The notes under the pieces are model-generated. The model did not search any database. It was given only the letters and a program-made list of their open reading frames with translations, and was not told the DNA's origin. Position numbers and translations under genes: made by a program. From positions 1 to 15,240 of the forward strand of contig WQZT01000011.1 in assembly GCA_009780595.1 (NCBI GenBank): a stretch of 15,240 bases of DNA, given 5' to 3'. Origin of the DNA: Treponema sp. GTDB taxonomy: Bacteria; Spirochaetota; Spirochaetia; Treponematales; Breznakiellaceae. Below, in pieces: positions 5,997 to 13,218 of this stretch. The first letter of the stretch is position 1. Each line of letters starts with the position of its first letter.

Positions 5997-7994
5997 CTAC
6001 CGCAGCGTGCGGAGTAGCGCGCGAAGTTCAGGGTCGATGTGCGGCGGTGGCGCGCCTTGCACTGCCGCCGCGCTAGCTTGTGGTGTACGGAACAATTCGT
6101 CCCCGGCGGCGATGCGGTCGAAAAAGCCGTTCCTGACAAGCCGCCCCGCGGCGATTTCATCATCAACCGTTTCGATGATAAGCTGCCCGACAACATCCTC
6201 CGCGCTGTAGATCAAACCAATGCCTTCGTTGCGGAGATCGGTTCTTCCCTGCTGGACAATGTCAAACTCATCGCCTACGCTCACACCATCGGCGCGGCCT
6301 TTGTTGATAAGCCCCTGATTGTGGCGGCGGTTAATAAGCTCGGCGCGAAAGGGCAGCGCCGCCGCCATGTCGGTTACGATGCCGCGGCTAGAGTTTCGCA
6401 GGCGGTCGGGACCAGTTCGAAAGGCGTTGAACACTGCGGCACGAGCGCCGGTGCGGCTTACGAACAGTTCGCCCGTTATCGAAATGTCGCGCTCGTTCTC
6501 CGACACAGAAATAACAAGGAAGTAATCCGCGCCAGATTCCCGCGCGGTGCGGAAGGCCGCCGCGAACGATGCCTGGCGAAGTTCGAGGTTCATCGGGCGG
6601 ATGCCGCGCTCGTGAACGAGGATGTCGTTGATGAACGAAGCGGCGGCGGATCCGGCGTCAACGTGAAACACGGTCGATTGGCTGGCAACGGAAAAAACCG
6701 CCACATTCCAGTGCGGCTGGGAGACAACAACCGGATCAACGCCCCAACTGCGGAACAGCGCGGTTGCGAGAATAGCGTTGTACGCTTCTACCGCGTCATT
6801 TAAGGCAGTGTCGCCAAATCCCAACTCCTGCATAAATCGCAACTCTTCGAGGAAGCGGGCGGGGAAACCCTGCAAGCGCAGAAGTTCCGCGTACTGCCGC
6901 CGCTGCTCCGCAAAGGGATTGAGCCGCAAGCCGCGCCGATACTGGAAGAGCGCCTGATCCATGAGGTTGCGGGTACGGAAGTCTGCGGCACGGTCGAAGT
7001 GCCACGCCGCCCAGCGCGCACGCACAGGATCTTCCATTCGCGTTCTGGTAATGAGGAGTTCCTCGAGCGCGGCGCGGATAAACTCGTTGTGCGGATCCAT
7101 GTTCACGGCGGCGGAAAGAATCGCCTGCGCCTCGTCGAATTGCTCCATCCTGATGTGCGCCATTCCCCGCAAATGCCATGCGTGAGAATCGTTGCGCCGT
7201 GCGGCGATAAGCTGGCTGGCGATTTCGGCAGCCTCTGCGTAATGCCCGGCGCGGAAATGCAACGATGCAAGCAGTTGCAAGGCGGGGTAAAACCCCGGGC
7301 GGAAGTACAGAGCATTTTCGGCGTAGGCGATGCCGTCATCGAGACGGCCTGCTCGGGATGCAAGGTACGCGGCGTAATAATACACACGGAAGTCTCCGCT
7401 GTGGCTCAGTAGTGCCCGCTCAATGTAATCACGGGCGGCGGCTGTATCGCCGAGCGATCCAAGCACGAGCGCGAGGGAAACGAGCAACTGCCTGTCATCG
7501 CCGAAACGCCGCACAGCTTCGCGGTAACGTCTGACGGCATCGCCGGGTCTGCCGCGGGCAATGTCGAGTTCCGCCGCCGCAAAGAGAGCTTCGCGGTTGT
7601 GCGGTTCGCGTGCCAGCACATCGCCGATGATCGCCTGGGCTTCGTTGAGCTGCCCCAGCGCGATCATCACCGACGCTTCGAGGTTCGCCAGCGCGATGCT
7701 GCCGCGCGAAAGAGTCCGCGCCCGCCGCACCCACACAAGCGCTTGGTCGAACTCGTTCAGCGCGTAGTAACATTCGGCAAGCGCGGCGGTAGCTCCCGCG
7801 TGAGCGGAGTTCAGGCGCAGTGCTTCCAACAGCGATTCCACTGCGGAGAACCAGTCCTCCACTGCCATAAAATCTTGCCCCTGCTGGAACAAGCTTCCGG
7901 CGGTTCCAGCGGCTTGCGCCGCAAGGTTTTGCTCAGGCGGAAAAAAAACGAGAACGCTTAACAGCAGTAACGCACGAACCATCTTTTTTTTCAT
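5997..7994 (-). CDS. Exported TPR-repeat protein
   Basis: The predicted product has 665 residues. The ATG at 7994 is chosen over a TTG at 8006 because a G-rich ribosome binding site (GGGGGG, 7999-8004) lies between them. The N-terminus is a Sec signal peptide (KKKMVRALLLLSVLVFF, probable cleavage after LAAQA), so the mature protein is periplasmic or surface-associated. Residues about 30-340 hold around nine tetratricopeptide units, for example SLFQQGQDFMAVEDWFSAV, AGATAALAECYYALNEF, LASLHFRAGHYAEAAEIAS and HLRGMAHIRMEQFDEAQ. Residues about 370-560 have no recognised domain. The segment at about 565-640 (NKGRADGVSVGDEFDIV, then VGQLIIETVDDEIAAGRLV) is small and beta-rich, resembling the flagellar/envelope-type domains sometimes seen after TPRs; its function is not known to me. 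It is the last gene of the minus-strand block but probably has its own promoter at 8062-8089. Confidence 0.85.
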   Translation of the reverse strand: MKKKMVRALLLLSVLVFFPPEQNLAAQAAGTAGSLFQQGQDFMAVEDWFSAVESLLEALRLNSAHAGATAALAECYYALNEFDQALVWVRRARTLSRGSIALANLEASVMIALGQLNEAQAIIGDVLAREPHNREALFAAAELDIARGRPGDAVRRYREAVRRFGDDRQLLVSLALVLGSLGDTAAARDYIERALLSHSGDFRVYYYAAYLASRAGRLDDGIAYAENALYFRPGFYPALQLLASLHFRAGHYAEAAEIASQLIAARRNDSHAWHLRGMAHIRMEQFDEAQAILSAAVNMDPHNEFIRAALEELLITRTRMEDPVRARWAAWHFDRAADFRTRNLMDQALFQYRRGLRLNPFAEQRRQYAELLRLQGFPARFLEELRFMQELGFGDTALNDAVEAYNAILATALFRSWGVDPVVVSQPHWNVAVFSVASQSTVFHVDAGSAAASFINDILVHERGIRPMNLELRQASFAAAFRTARESGADYFLVISVSENERDISITGELFVSRTGARAAVFNAFRTGPDRLRNSSRGIVTDMAAALPFRAELINRRHNQGLINKGRADGVSVGDEFDIVQQGRTDLRNEGIGLIYSAEDVVGQLIIETVDDEIAAGRLVRNGFFDRIAAGDELFRTPQASAAAVQGAPPPHIDPELRALLRTLR

Positions 7995-8011
7995 ATCGCC
8001 CCCCAATCATC

Positions 8012-8041
8012 CAATCGATATATCTATGGTAACATCGATTG
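8012..8041 (-). repeat. Perfect 8-bp inverted repeat in the TPR gene leader
   Basis: CAATCGAT (8012-8019) and ATCGATTG (8034-8041) flank 14 nt. The arms are centred 22 bp apart, about two helical turns, which suits a dimeric repressor. In RNA from the candidate promoter it forms a stem-loop ending about 7 nt upstream of the G-rich ribosome binding site, so translational control is an alternative. Confidence 0.5.
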
Positions 8042-8061
8042 ACTAATATTGTCTTATATAG

Positions 8062-8089
8062 ATTTTACATCAATCCTGTTTTTTGCCAA
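8062..8089 (-). promoter_or_regulatory. Candidate promoter for the TPR gene
   Basis: On the minus strand TTGGCA (8089-8084) and TAAAAT (8067-8062) are 16 bp apart; each matches consensus at 5 of 6 positions. The -35 box lies in the last codons of the CBS gene. The start would be near 8055, giving a leader of about 60 nt that carries the inverted repeat at 8012-8041. Confidence 0.5.
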
Positions 8090-8852
8090 GAATAATTTTG
8101 ACGGTGTTTATCTTGTGGCCTTCCACATCCTGAATAATAAATTCGTGTCCGCACCACACCGCCTTTTCTAACTTCACCGGAATGCGCCCGAAAAGGTCAA
8201 AAACAAAACCGCCCAGCGTGTCAAAATCCTCCACCGGAAGATTTATCCCGAAACGCTCGGCAAGGTCGTCAAGACTCGCGCGGGTATCGCACAGCCACAC
8301 GCCGCCGCCAAGTTCAACAATGTCCTCTTCTTCATTATCGAACTCATCCTGAATATCCCCAATGATTTCTTCCAAAATATTTTCCATCGTAACAATGCCG
8401 GAAACTCCGCCGTATTCATCAACCAGCACCGCAATTTGCGTTTTGCGACGGCGCAGTTCCTTCAGCAGTTCGCCGATGCGTTTTGTTTCGGGAACAAAAA
8501 ACGGTTTGCGGCAGAGCTTGCGTACATCAATCGGCTCGTTCATCACGAGGTTTTTCAGCACGTTCTTAATGTGCAGAATGCCGACAACATTGTCGATGGT
8601 TTCCTCGTACACCGGATAGCGGGAATATTCGTTCTCGATAATCGTGGAAAGCAACTCCTCGCGGCTTGCATCAACGGAAATGAAAACTGTGTCAATGCGC
8701 GGAACCATTACTTCCCGCACAATGATTTCGGGAAACTCGGCAATGCCCTGGATCATTTCCTCCTGCTGATCCGTTTCCTGCGGCTGGTTCGCGGTGTTAT
8801 CTGCCGCCTCGTCTTTTCTGAAAATTGACTTTAAGAAAGCGCTGACGCTCAC
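8070..8852 (-). CDS. tlyC: CBS-pair/CorC_HlyC transporter-associated domain protein (TlyC/CorC type)
   Basis: The 260-residue product starts at a GTG 8 nt downstream of AGGAGA, and the start overlaps the ybeY stop by 4 nt (GTGA). Two CBS domains lie at about 45-105 (VREVMVPRIDTVFI, SRYPVYEETIDNVVGILH) and 112-165 (VPETKRIGELLKELR, VLVDEYGGVSGIVTMENILEEIIGDI). A CorC_HlyC domain (about 178-256) follows, with LDDLAERFGINLP and TLGGFVFDLFGRIP. The DUF21 membrane domain of larger relatives is absent, so the protein is probably soluble. CBS pairs usually bind adenine nucleotides; members are annotated as hemolysin TlyC in spirochaetes or CorC (Mg/Co efflux) in proteobacteria. A haemolytic role is doubtful, and a link to Mg2+ or to ribosome maturation through ybeY is more likely from context. 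Confidence 0.92.
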   Translation of the reverse strand: MSVSAFLKSIFRKDEAADNTANQPQETDQQEEMIQGIAEFPEIIVREVMVPRIDTVFISVDASREELLSTIIENEYSRYPVYEETIDNVVGILHIKNVLKNLVMNEPIDVRKLCRKPFFVPETKRIGELLKELRRRKTQIAVLVDEYGGVSGIVTMENILEEIIGDIQDEFDNEEEDIVELGGGVWLCDTRASLDDLAERFGINLPVEDFDTLGGFVFDLFGRIPVKLEKAVWCGHEFIIQDVEGHKINTVKIILGKKQD

Positions 8853-9373
8853 GTGCTATTCTCCTGTGTCTGCTTGTCGTATACATATTCTTCCATATGT
8901 ATTCGCTCGCCTGAAAAATGGGCGAGGATTTCTTCTTGATGTTTCAGCATCGGCTCCTCTGCATCGTTGCTGGCGTGATCTTCCCCAGCCAGATGTAAAA
9001 GGGCGTGAATCAAAAGACGGCGCAATTCCTGTTCCGCGCTCACGTTGAAAAAGCGGGCGTTCTCTTCCAGCCCATCGAGCGAAATTACAATGTCTCCGGC
9101 AACGTAACATTCTGCGCCCGCATCCGCGACGGCATCCGTGCCCGCGTGTGGTGCATCTCCATCGCCGAGCGGAAACGCAAGCACGTCAGTCGGCTCATCT
9201 TTTCCGCGGTACTGAGCGTTGAGCAATTTGATGTACCTGTTGCTGCAACACAGCACCGAAACTTCCCAGTTAGTATGCCCCAGCAATTTTAAAACTTTTT
9301 TGACGAACGCGCCCGCCTGTTTTGTCCAAGTCGGAAGGGGGGCATCTTCGGCGCGGAAAAAAACGCGGTTCAT
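8849..9373 (-). CDS. ybeY: Endoribonuclease YbeY, rRNA maturation and ribosome quality control
   Basis: The 174-residue product starts at an ATG overlapping the pgpH stop by 4 nt (ATGA) and overlaps the next gene by 4 nt. It carries the family signature YRGKDEPTDVLAFP (about 55-68), GDIVIS (93-98) and the zinc motif HALLHLAGEDH (His123, His127, His133). YbeY is a metal-dependent single-strand endoribonuclease that helps process 16S rRNA 3' ends and remove defective 70S ribosomes. The region at about 70-90 (GDGDAPHAGTDAVADAGAE) is a small Gly/Ala/Asp-rich loop insertion compared with short family members. The C-terminal tail after about 150 is charged and variable. Confidence 0.95.
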   Translation of the reverse strand: MNRVFFRAEDAPLPTWTKQAGAFVKKVLKLLGHTNWEVSVLCCSNRYIKLLNAQYRGKDEPTDVLAFPLGDGDAPHAGTDAVADAGAECYVAGDIVISLDGLEENARFFNVSAEQELRRLLIHALLHLAGEDHASNDAEEPMLKHQEEILAHFSGERIHMEEYVYDKQTQENST

Positions 9374-11625
9374 TGCTTTGCCGCCTCGCCTGCCGCCTCA
9401 GATTTGGGATATTCAATTCGCGAATGGTAGTACGCAACCAACACACGGACAAACGAGTTTTTGATTTTTTCAAGCTCGAGGAAGGTCAGTTCGCAGCGGG
9501 TAAGTTGTCCGTGCTGAATCTTGTCATCAAAAAGTTCCTGAATATACTTTTCTATTTTCGGGGCGGTTGGTTTGTCCAGTGTCCGCACAGCGGCTTCGGT
9601 TACATCCGCCAGCATCACCACCGCACTTTCCCGCGAGCGCGGCGGCGTTCCGGGATACGAAAAATCTTCGGCGTTCACCGGAGCGTTTTTCGGGTCTTTT
9701 CCTTCCTGCTTCAGCGCCTTAGTGTAGAACCATTTAATTACCGAGTTGCCGTGATGTTCGCCGATAATTTCGATGACTTCGCGCGGCAGGTTGAGCTGGC
9801 GCGCCTTTTCGATTCCCAGCTTGACATGGCTGCGTATTACCGTTGCCGAAAGGCGCGGGGCAATATCATCGTGACGATTGTGGTTCGTTTGATTTTCCAC
9901 GAAGTATTCGGGATTTTCCATCTTGCCCAAATCGTGGTAGTACGCGCCAACCCGCGTGAGCAGAGAATTCGCGCCGATGTCAATGCACGCCGCTTCCGCA
10001 AGATTAGCTACCATTATAGAGTGGCTGTACGTTCCCGGCGCAGTTGTAAAAAGCCGCCTGAGAATTGGCACGTTGAGATCGGAAAGCTCGATGAGCCGGA
10101 ACGACGTCGATGCATTGAGCGCATTTTCCAGCGGCGGCAACGCGCCAAGCACCAACATTCCCGATGCAAGCCCGTTAAACGCCGCCCAAAAAAACGCCTG
10201 CGGATACACCGCCGCTTGAGCGTTCTGCCACAAAAGGACAGCCGTCATCGCAAGAAGATTTGCCACTGCGATGACAAGCCCCGCCTTAACCAATTCCATC
10301 CGCTTTTCAGCCCGCTGCAGAGAATACGCAGCAACAACGCCTGAAACCACGGCGAACACATACGCGCTTGAATCGAACGAGCCGGTGAGAAACGCGCCCA
10401 GCGGCAACGCCATCGCCAACAGCAACGCAAGGCGGGGATGAATAAGAATCGACGGAAGCATTATCACCAGCGCAGTCGGCGCAACAACGGACACGGGGAA
10501 ATTTTCTATTGGCACATTTTGCAGCAAAACCGCCCCGGCGATATACAGAACCGAAAGCCCAGACACCAGGTACACTTCGCTGTCGCGGAGGCTTCGCCCG
10601 ATAATCCGCGTGCCGCAGAAGTAAATGACGATAGTAAACAGCAGGAGCAGGAACAACGTCTTTGCAAACATGCTGCTGAAAGCGTGGCCGGGCATTGCCA
10701 TCCGCAGCGCGTTAAACTCCGCCAGCTCATCCTCAGTGATAAGAAAGCCCCGCGTAATAACGCGCTGCCCTTGCTCGATGGTACGCATCACCGGCTCGGT
10801 GGCAGCTCTCGCCTGGGCAACGCGAACGGCGGTATCTTCCGGCGAGAAAAACACATTTTCCCGCAGGAACGGCTCCAGTAGGCCGGGCGCAAACTGCGCG
10901 AACTGCGCCGCCTGATTCGCGGGCGTGTAATTCCCCGCGATGATAAGCGCCGTTATCGCACCCGATGCCGCACCCCGCGTAACAGTGTCCCTGAAGGGAA
11001 TGCGCTCCTGCTCGATACGCCCCGGCAGGTGGCGGATAAGCTCAAGCACATCGGGATTTAGCCGCTGGAGGGCAGACATTTGCAGGGAGAAAATACCCTG
11101 CTCCAGAACCGCGTTCAAAACCTCCGCGCCGCTTGCCAGCACCGTGTGCCGCTGGCTGCTTCGGTACAGAAAATCAAGCGCACTATCGCTGAAGTATCCG
11201 GGAAACTCCGACTGAATCATGAGCATAAACGTTTCGCGGGATTGCTCGCCGTTTTCCTCGGCGGAAAGTCCGGCAATCAGCGCCGAAAAATCCCCCCACC
11301 TGCTCCGCACATCCTCAGACACGCGGTGGGAATAGTGAAACACCGCCGGCACAAGCCGCTCCTGCGCGTCAATGCGAAGTCCCGTCGCCCGTTCATCGAT
11401 GTAGGTGATTGTGCGCTCGGCGATAACGTCCCGCTCCGCCACGCGCCCCACCTGAAACTCGCTGAGGTTTCCTGCCAAGCGGTTGCTGGCGCTCTGATTT
11501 GCAAGGAGCGCGGCAAGGCACAGCAGGAAAGAAAATCCCCACGCAAGAGCAGGGCCGCGGCGCACGCCAGAGGGAATTAGTTTTTTGATACGGGCATCGC
11601 CGCGCCCGTTAGGATTGTTCGTCAT
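9370..11625 (-). CDS. pgpH: 7TM-HD family cyclic-di-AMP phosphodiesterase (PgpH type)
   Basis: The predicted product has 751 residues. The N-terminal membrane segment at about 27-42 (GFSFLLCLAALLANQ) is followed by an extracytoplasmic 7TMR-HDED-type domain (about 45-310), then seven hydrophobic helices (about 315-510, including TLFLLLLFTIVIYF and LVIAVANLLAMTAVLLW), then a cytoplasmic HD domain (about 525-650). Metal/catalytic residues include His535, His564-Asp565 in HDLGK, and the EHHG motif near 623. PgpH hydrolyses c-di-AMP to pApA and controls osmolyte, cell wall and stress responses; the outer domain is thought to sense an unknown ligand. The start overlaps the phoH end by 17 nt and the stop overlaps ybeY by 4 nt, so translation is coupled. 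No diadenylate cyclase lies in the window. Confidence 0.93.
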   Translation of the reverse strand: MTNNPNGRGDARIKKLIPSGVRRGPALAWGFSFLLCLAALLANQSASNRLAGNLSEFQVGRVAERDVIAERTITYIDERATGLRIDAQERLVPAVFHYSHRVSEDVRSRWGDFSALIAGLSAEENGEQSRETFMLMIQSEFPGYFSDSALDFLYRSSQRHTVLASGAEVLNAVLEQGIFSLQMSALQRLNPDVLELIRHLPGRIEQERIPFRDTVTRGAASGAITALIIAGNYTPANQAAQFAQFAPGLLEPFLRENVFFSPEDTAVRVAQARAATEPVMRTIEQGQRVITRGFLITEDELAEFNALRMAMPGHAFSSMFAKTLFLLLLFTIVIYFCGTRIIGRSLRDSEVYLVSGLSVLYIAGAVLLQNVPIENFPVSVVAPTALVIMLPSILIHPRLALLLAMALPLGAFLTGSFDSSAYVFAVVSGVVAAYSLQRAEKRMELVKAGLVIAVANLLAMTAVLLWQNAQAAVYPQAFFWAAFNGLASGMLVLGALPPLENALNASTSFRLIELSDLNVPILRRLFTTAPGTYSHSIMVANLAEAACIDIGANSLLTRVGAYYHDLGKMENPEYFVENQTNHNRHDDIAPRLSATVIRSHVKLGIEKARQLNLPREVIEIIGEHHGNSVIKWFYTKALKQEGKDPKNAPVNAEDFSYPGTPPRSRESAVVMLADVTEAAVRTLDKPTAPKIEKYIQELFDDKIQHGQLTRCELTFLELEKIKNSFVRVLVAYYHSRIEYPKSEAAGEAAKQ

Positions 11626-12649
11626 AAGCCTGAATAATCTTTTTTACCAGAGGGTTACGCACAACGTCAACCGTGTGAAGGTAGGAAAAATACAGCCCCT
11701 CGATCCCGGTAAGGCGGCGGGTCGCGTCAAGCAACCCCGAATCGTTGCGCCGCGGCAAGTCCACCTGCGTGATGTCCCCGGTGATAACCGCGCGCCCGCC
11801 TTCACCAATGCGGGTCAGGAACATCTTCATCTGCTCCCGCGTTGTGTTCTGCGCCTCGTCAAGAATAACCACGCAATCGTTAAGACTGCGCCCCCGCATA
11901 TACGCAAGCGGCGCGATTTCGATAGCACGATTTTCTTCCATTCTATGTATCATATCGTAGGGGATGAGCGCTTCCATCGCGTCATACAGCGGGCGCAGGT
12001 ACGGGTTTATCTTTTGAGCAAGGTCGCCCGGCAGAAACCCCAAACTCTCCCCCGCCTCAACAACAGGGCGGGTCAGCACGAGCTTGCGTATTTTTTTCGA
12101 CAGCACAAGACTCAGCGCGTGCGCGATGGCGAGGAACGTTTTCCCCGTCCCCGCCGGCCCAATGCCAAAACTGATGTCATTTTTTATCATCCCCTGAATA
12201 TACGCCGCCTGATTCCTACTGCGAGGATACACGCGGCGGAACCCGTTGGGGATGTGGATAAACGCTTCGGTAAACGGCGCCGCTTGCTCTTCCTGCGTGG
12301 CGGCATTTCCCGCGCGCTCGCTACTTTCGCTCGAAGGCGCTTCGCGCAAAGGCAACTCGCTCGAAGGCGTATTGTCGCCCGGCGTATCTTCAGGCGAGCC
12401 AGCAAGGGCGCGGATATATTCGGGGGAAGGTGTTTCCCCCCCCTGCACAATGGTGATAAGGTTGTCGATGAGCGCCGTAAACCGCCTGACCCCGTTCGCG
12501 TCCGCCCCTTCAAGACGGATTTCGTTTCCCCGTGCGGCTATACGCCCGCCGAGAGAACTTTCAATGACTTTGAGATTTCCGTCATTCGCCCCGCACACAC
12601 CGGAAAGAATATCCCGGTTATCAAACACAATAGTAATACTATCGTCCAA
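11609..12649 (-). CDS. phoH: PhoH-like ATPase/RNA helicase-like protein
   Basis: The predicted product has 346 residues. The TTG at 12649 is preferred: GGAG (12658-12655) lies 5 nt upstream, while the GTG at 12655 overlaps that ribosome binding site. An N-terminal KH-like segment (about 1-70, LKVIESSLGGRIAARGNEI) precedes an acidic Ser/Pro-rich linker (about 72-125) containing two 10-residue repeats. The P-loop ATPase domain (about 140-335) has Walker A GPAGTGKT (164-171), LVLTRPVVEAGESLGFLPGD, Walker B VVILDEAQN (about 260-268) and TGDITQVDLP. PhoH2/YbeZ-like proteins partner with YbeY in ribosome maturation, which fits the operon. This is the first gene of the block, about 60 nt downstream of the promoter, and it overlaps pgpH by 17 nt. 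Confidence 0.93.
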   Translation of the reverse strand: MDDSITIVFDNRDILSGVCGANDGNLKVIESSLGGRIAARGNEIRLEGADANGVRRFTALIDNLITIVQGGETPSPEYIRALAGSPEDTPGDNTPSSELPLREAPSSESSERAGNAATQEEQAAPFTEAFIHIPNGFRRVYPRSRNQAAYIQGMIKNDISFGIGPAGTGKTFLAIAHALSLVLSKKIRKLVLTRPVVEAGESLGFLPGDLAQKINPYLRPLYDAMEALIPYDMIHRMEENRAIEIAPLAYMRGRSLNDCVVILDEAQNTTREQMKMFLTRIGEGGRAVITGDITQVDLPRRNDSGLLDATRRLTGIEGLYFSYLHTVDVVRNPLVKKIIQAYDEQS

Positions 12650-12716
12650 GCACACTCCAATTCATAAGCTAGTCCCAAATCGCACATTGCTGTACAGCTT
12701 TGGAACATCCTTCTAT

Positions 12717-12745
12717 AGTGTATGATTACAGCGAGAGGAAGTCAA
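12717..12745 (-). promoter_or_regulatory. Promoter of the phoH-pgpH-ybeY-tlyC operon
   Basis: On the minus strand TTGACT (12745-12740, 5 of 6) and TACACT (12722-12717, 4 of 6) are exactly 17 bp apart. The -10 box TACACT is identical to that proposed for the isomerase gene at 1151. The leader to the TTG start is about 60 nt. Confidence 0.6.
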
Positions 12746-12776
12746 TCGGGCTAAAGCGCTATGTGGATTATTCTGC

Positions 12777-12807
12777 TTGACATTTCTCTGTGGGGGCACA
12801 GTATGAT
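12777..12807 (+). promoter_or_regulatory. Strong orphan plus-strand promoter, divergent to phoH
   Basis: TTGACA (12777-12782) is a perfect -35 and TATGAT (12802-12807) matches the -10 at 5 of 6 positions, with a long 19-bp spacer. The start would be near 12814, where an ATG lies 6 nt after the -10 box. No recognisable gene follows. Confidence 0.5.
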
Positions 12808-12813
12808 TTTATT

Positions 12814-13074
12814 ATGATTAAACGTATGGTTTTGGCGGGGGCGGCTGTGCAGGTAATGTGCAGTGAGCGTAGCTACTCCGGCGCACATCAAATATACCAA
12901 AACGGCAGGTTTTCTTCTAGTCTTTTTTCACGCATTCTACGATTTCCACAAATTTTTCATCGTTTTTTGTATTTTTTCTCTCTATTTATTATTCAGACAG
13001 ATACCATTCTCGAGGTTTTTCAATCACACGTGCGTATTCTGCCTCTATATAGCTCTGCCCGTACGGGTGAGTGA
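12814..13074 (+). other. Unrecognised short open frame or non-coding RNA downstream of the orphan promoter
   Basis: The ATG at 12814 opens a frame of 86 residues. The first 15 residues (MIKRMVLAGAAVQVM) are plausible, but from about 12900 the DNA is a T-rich tract that gives a Phe/Leu/Ser-rich translation of doubtful reality. There is no Shine-Dalgarno sequence. Alternatively the transcript is a structured RNA of about 115 nt: GTTTTGG near 12831 can pair with CCAAAAC near 12897, GTAGCTAC near 12872 is self-complementary, and T-runs follow near 12925. I do not recognise it. Confidence 0.2.
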
Positions 13075-13093
13075 TCACACGATCACCAGTCAT
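12989..13093 (-). pseudogene. Possible gene 3' end (34 codons) cut by the ISAs1 element
   Basis: A minus-strand frame of 34 codons ends in tandem TAA stops at 12986-12991 and starts at an ATG touching the left end of the ISAs1 element. The translation begins MTGDRVITHPYGQSY and ends EKPREWYLSE, with a composition more like real protein than the opposite strand. It has no ribosome binding site of its own, so it looks like the tail of a gene disrupted by the insertion. I do not recognise the family. The same frame stays coding-like after the stops for about 20 codons, which may be chance. Confidence 0.3.
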
Positions 13094-13118
13094 AAGGGAG
13101 GGGGGATCGTATAAAGAG

Positions 13119-13143
13119 TTTCTTTGTGAATATCACAAAGAAA
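13119..13143. repeat. 11-bp perfect hairpin in the 3' end of the ISAs1 element
   Basis: TTTCTTTGTGA (13119-13129) and TCACAAAGAAA (13133-13143) are perfect inverted repeats with a 3-nt loop ATA. It lies between the transposase stop (13219) and the left IS end. It has no clean downstream T-run in either direction, though A/T-rich arms could allow weak bidirectional termination. Confidence 0.75.
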
Positions 13144-13218
13144 AATGCTTCGTCTATGCACAACAAACGCATGAACGATCTCCATAAGCAGTTGCGTTGT
13201 GAAATAGCGGCAGAGTTG

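Noticed and set aside
9322..10344. Long plus-strand frame of 340 codons opposite pgpH, and a 360-codon frame opposite phoH (11585-12667)
   Set aside because: Both are Arg-rich mirror frames of GC-rich genes whose minus-strand products have full domain motifs; they are shadows.
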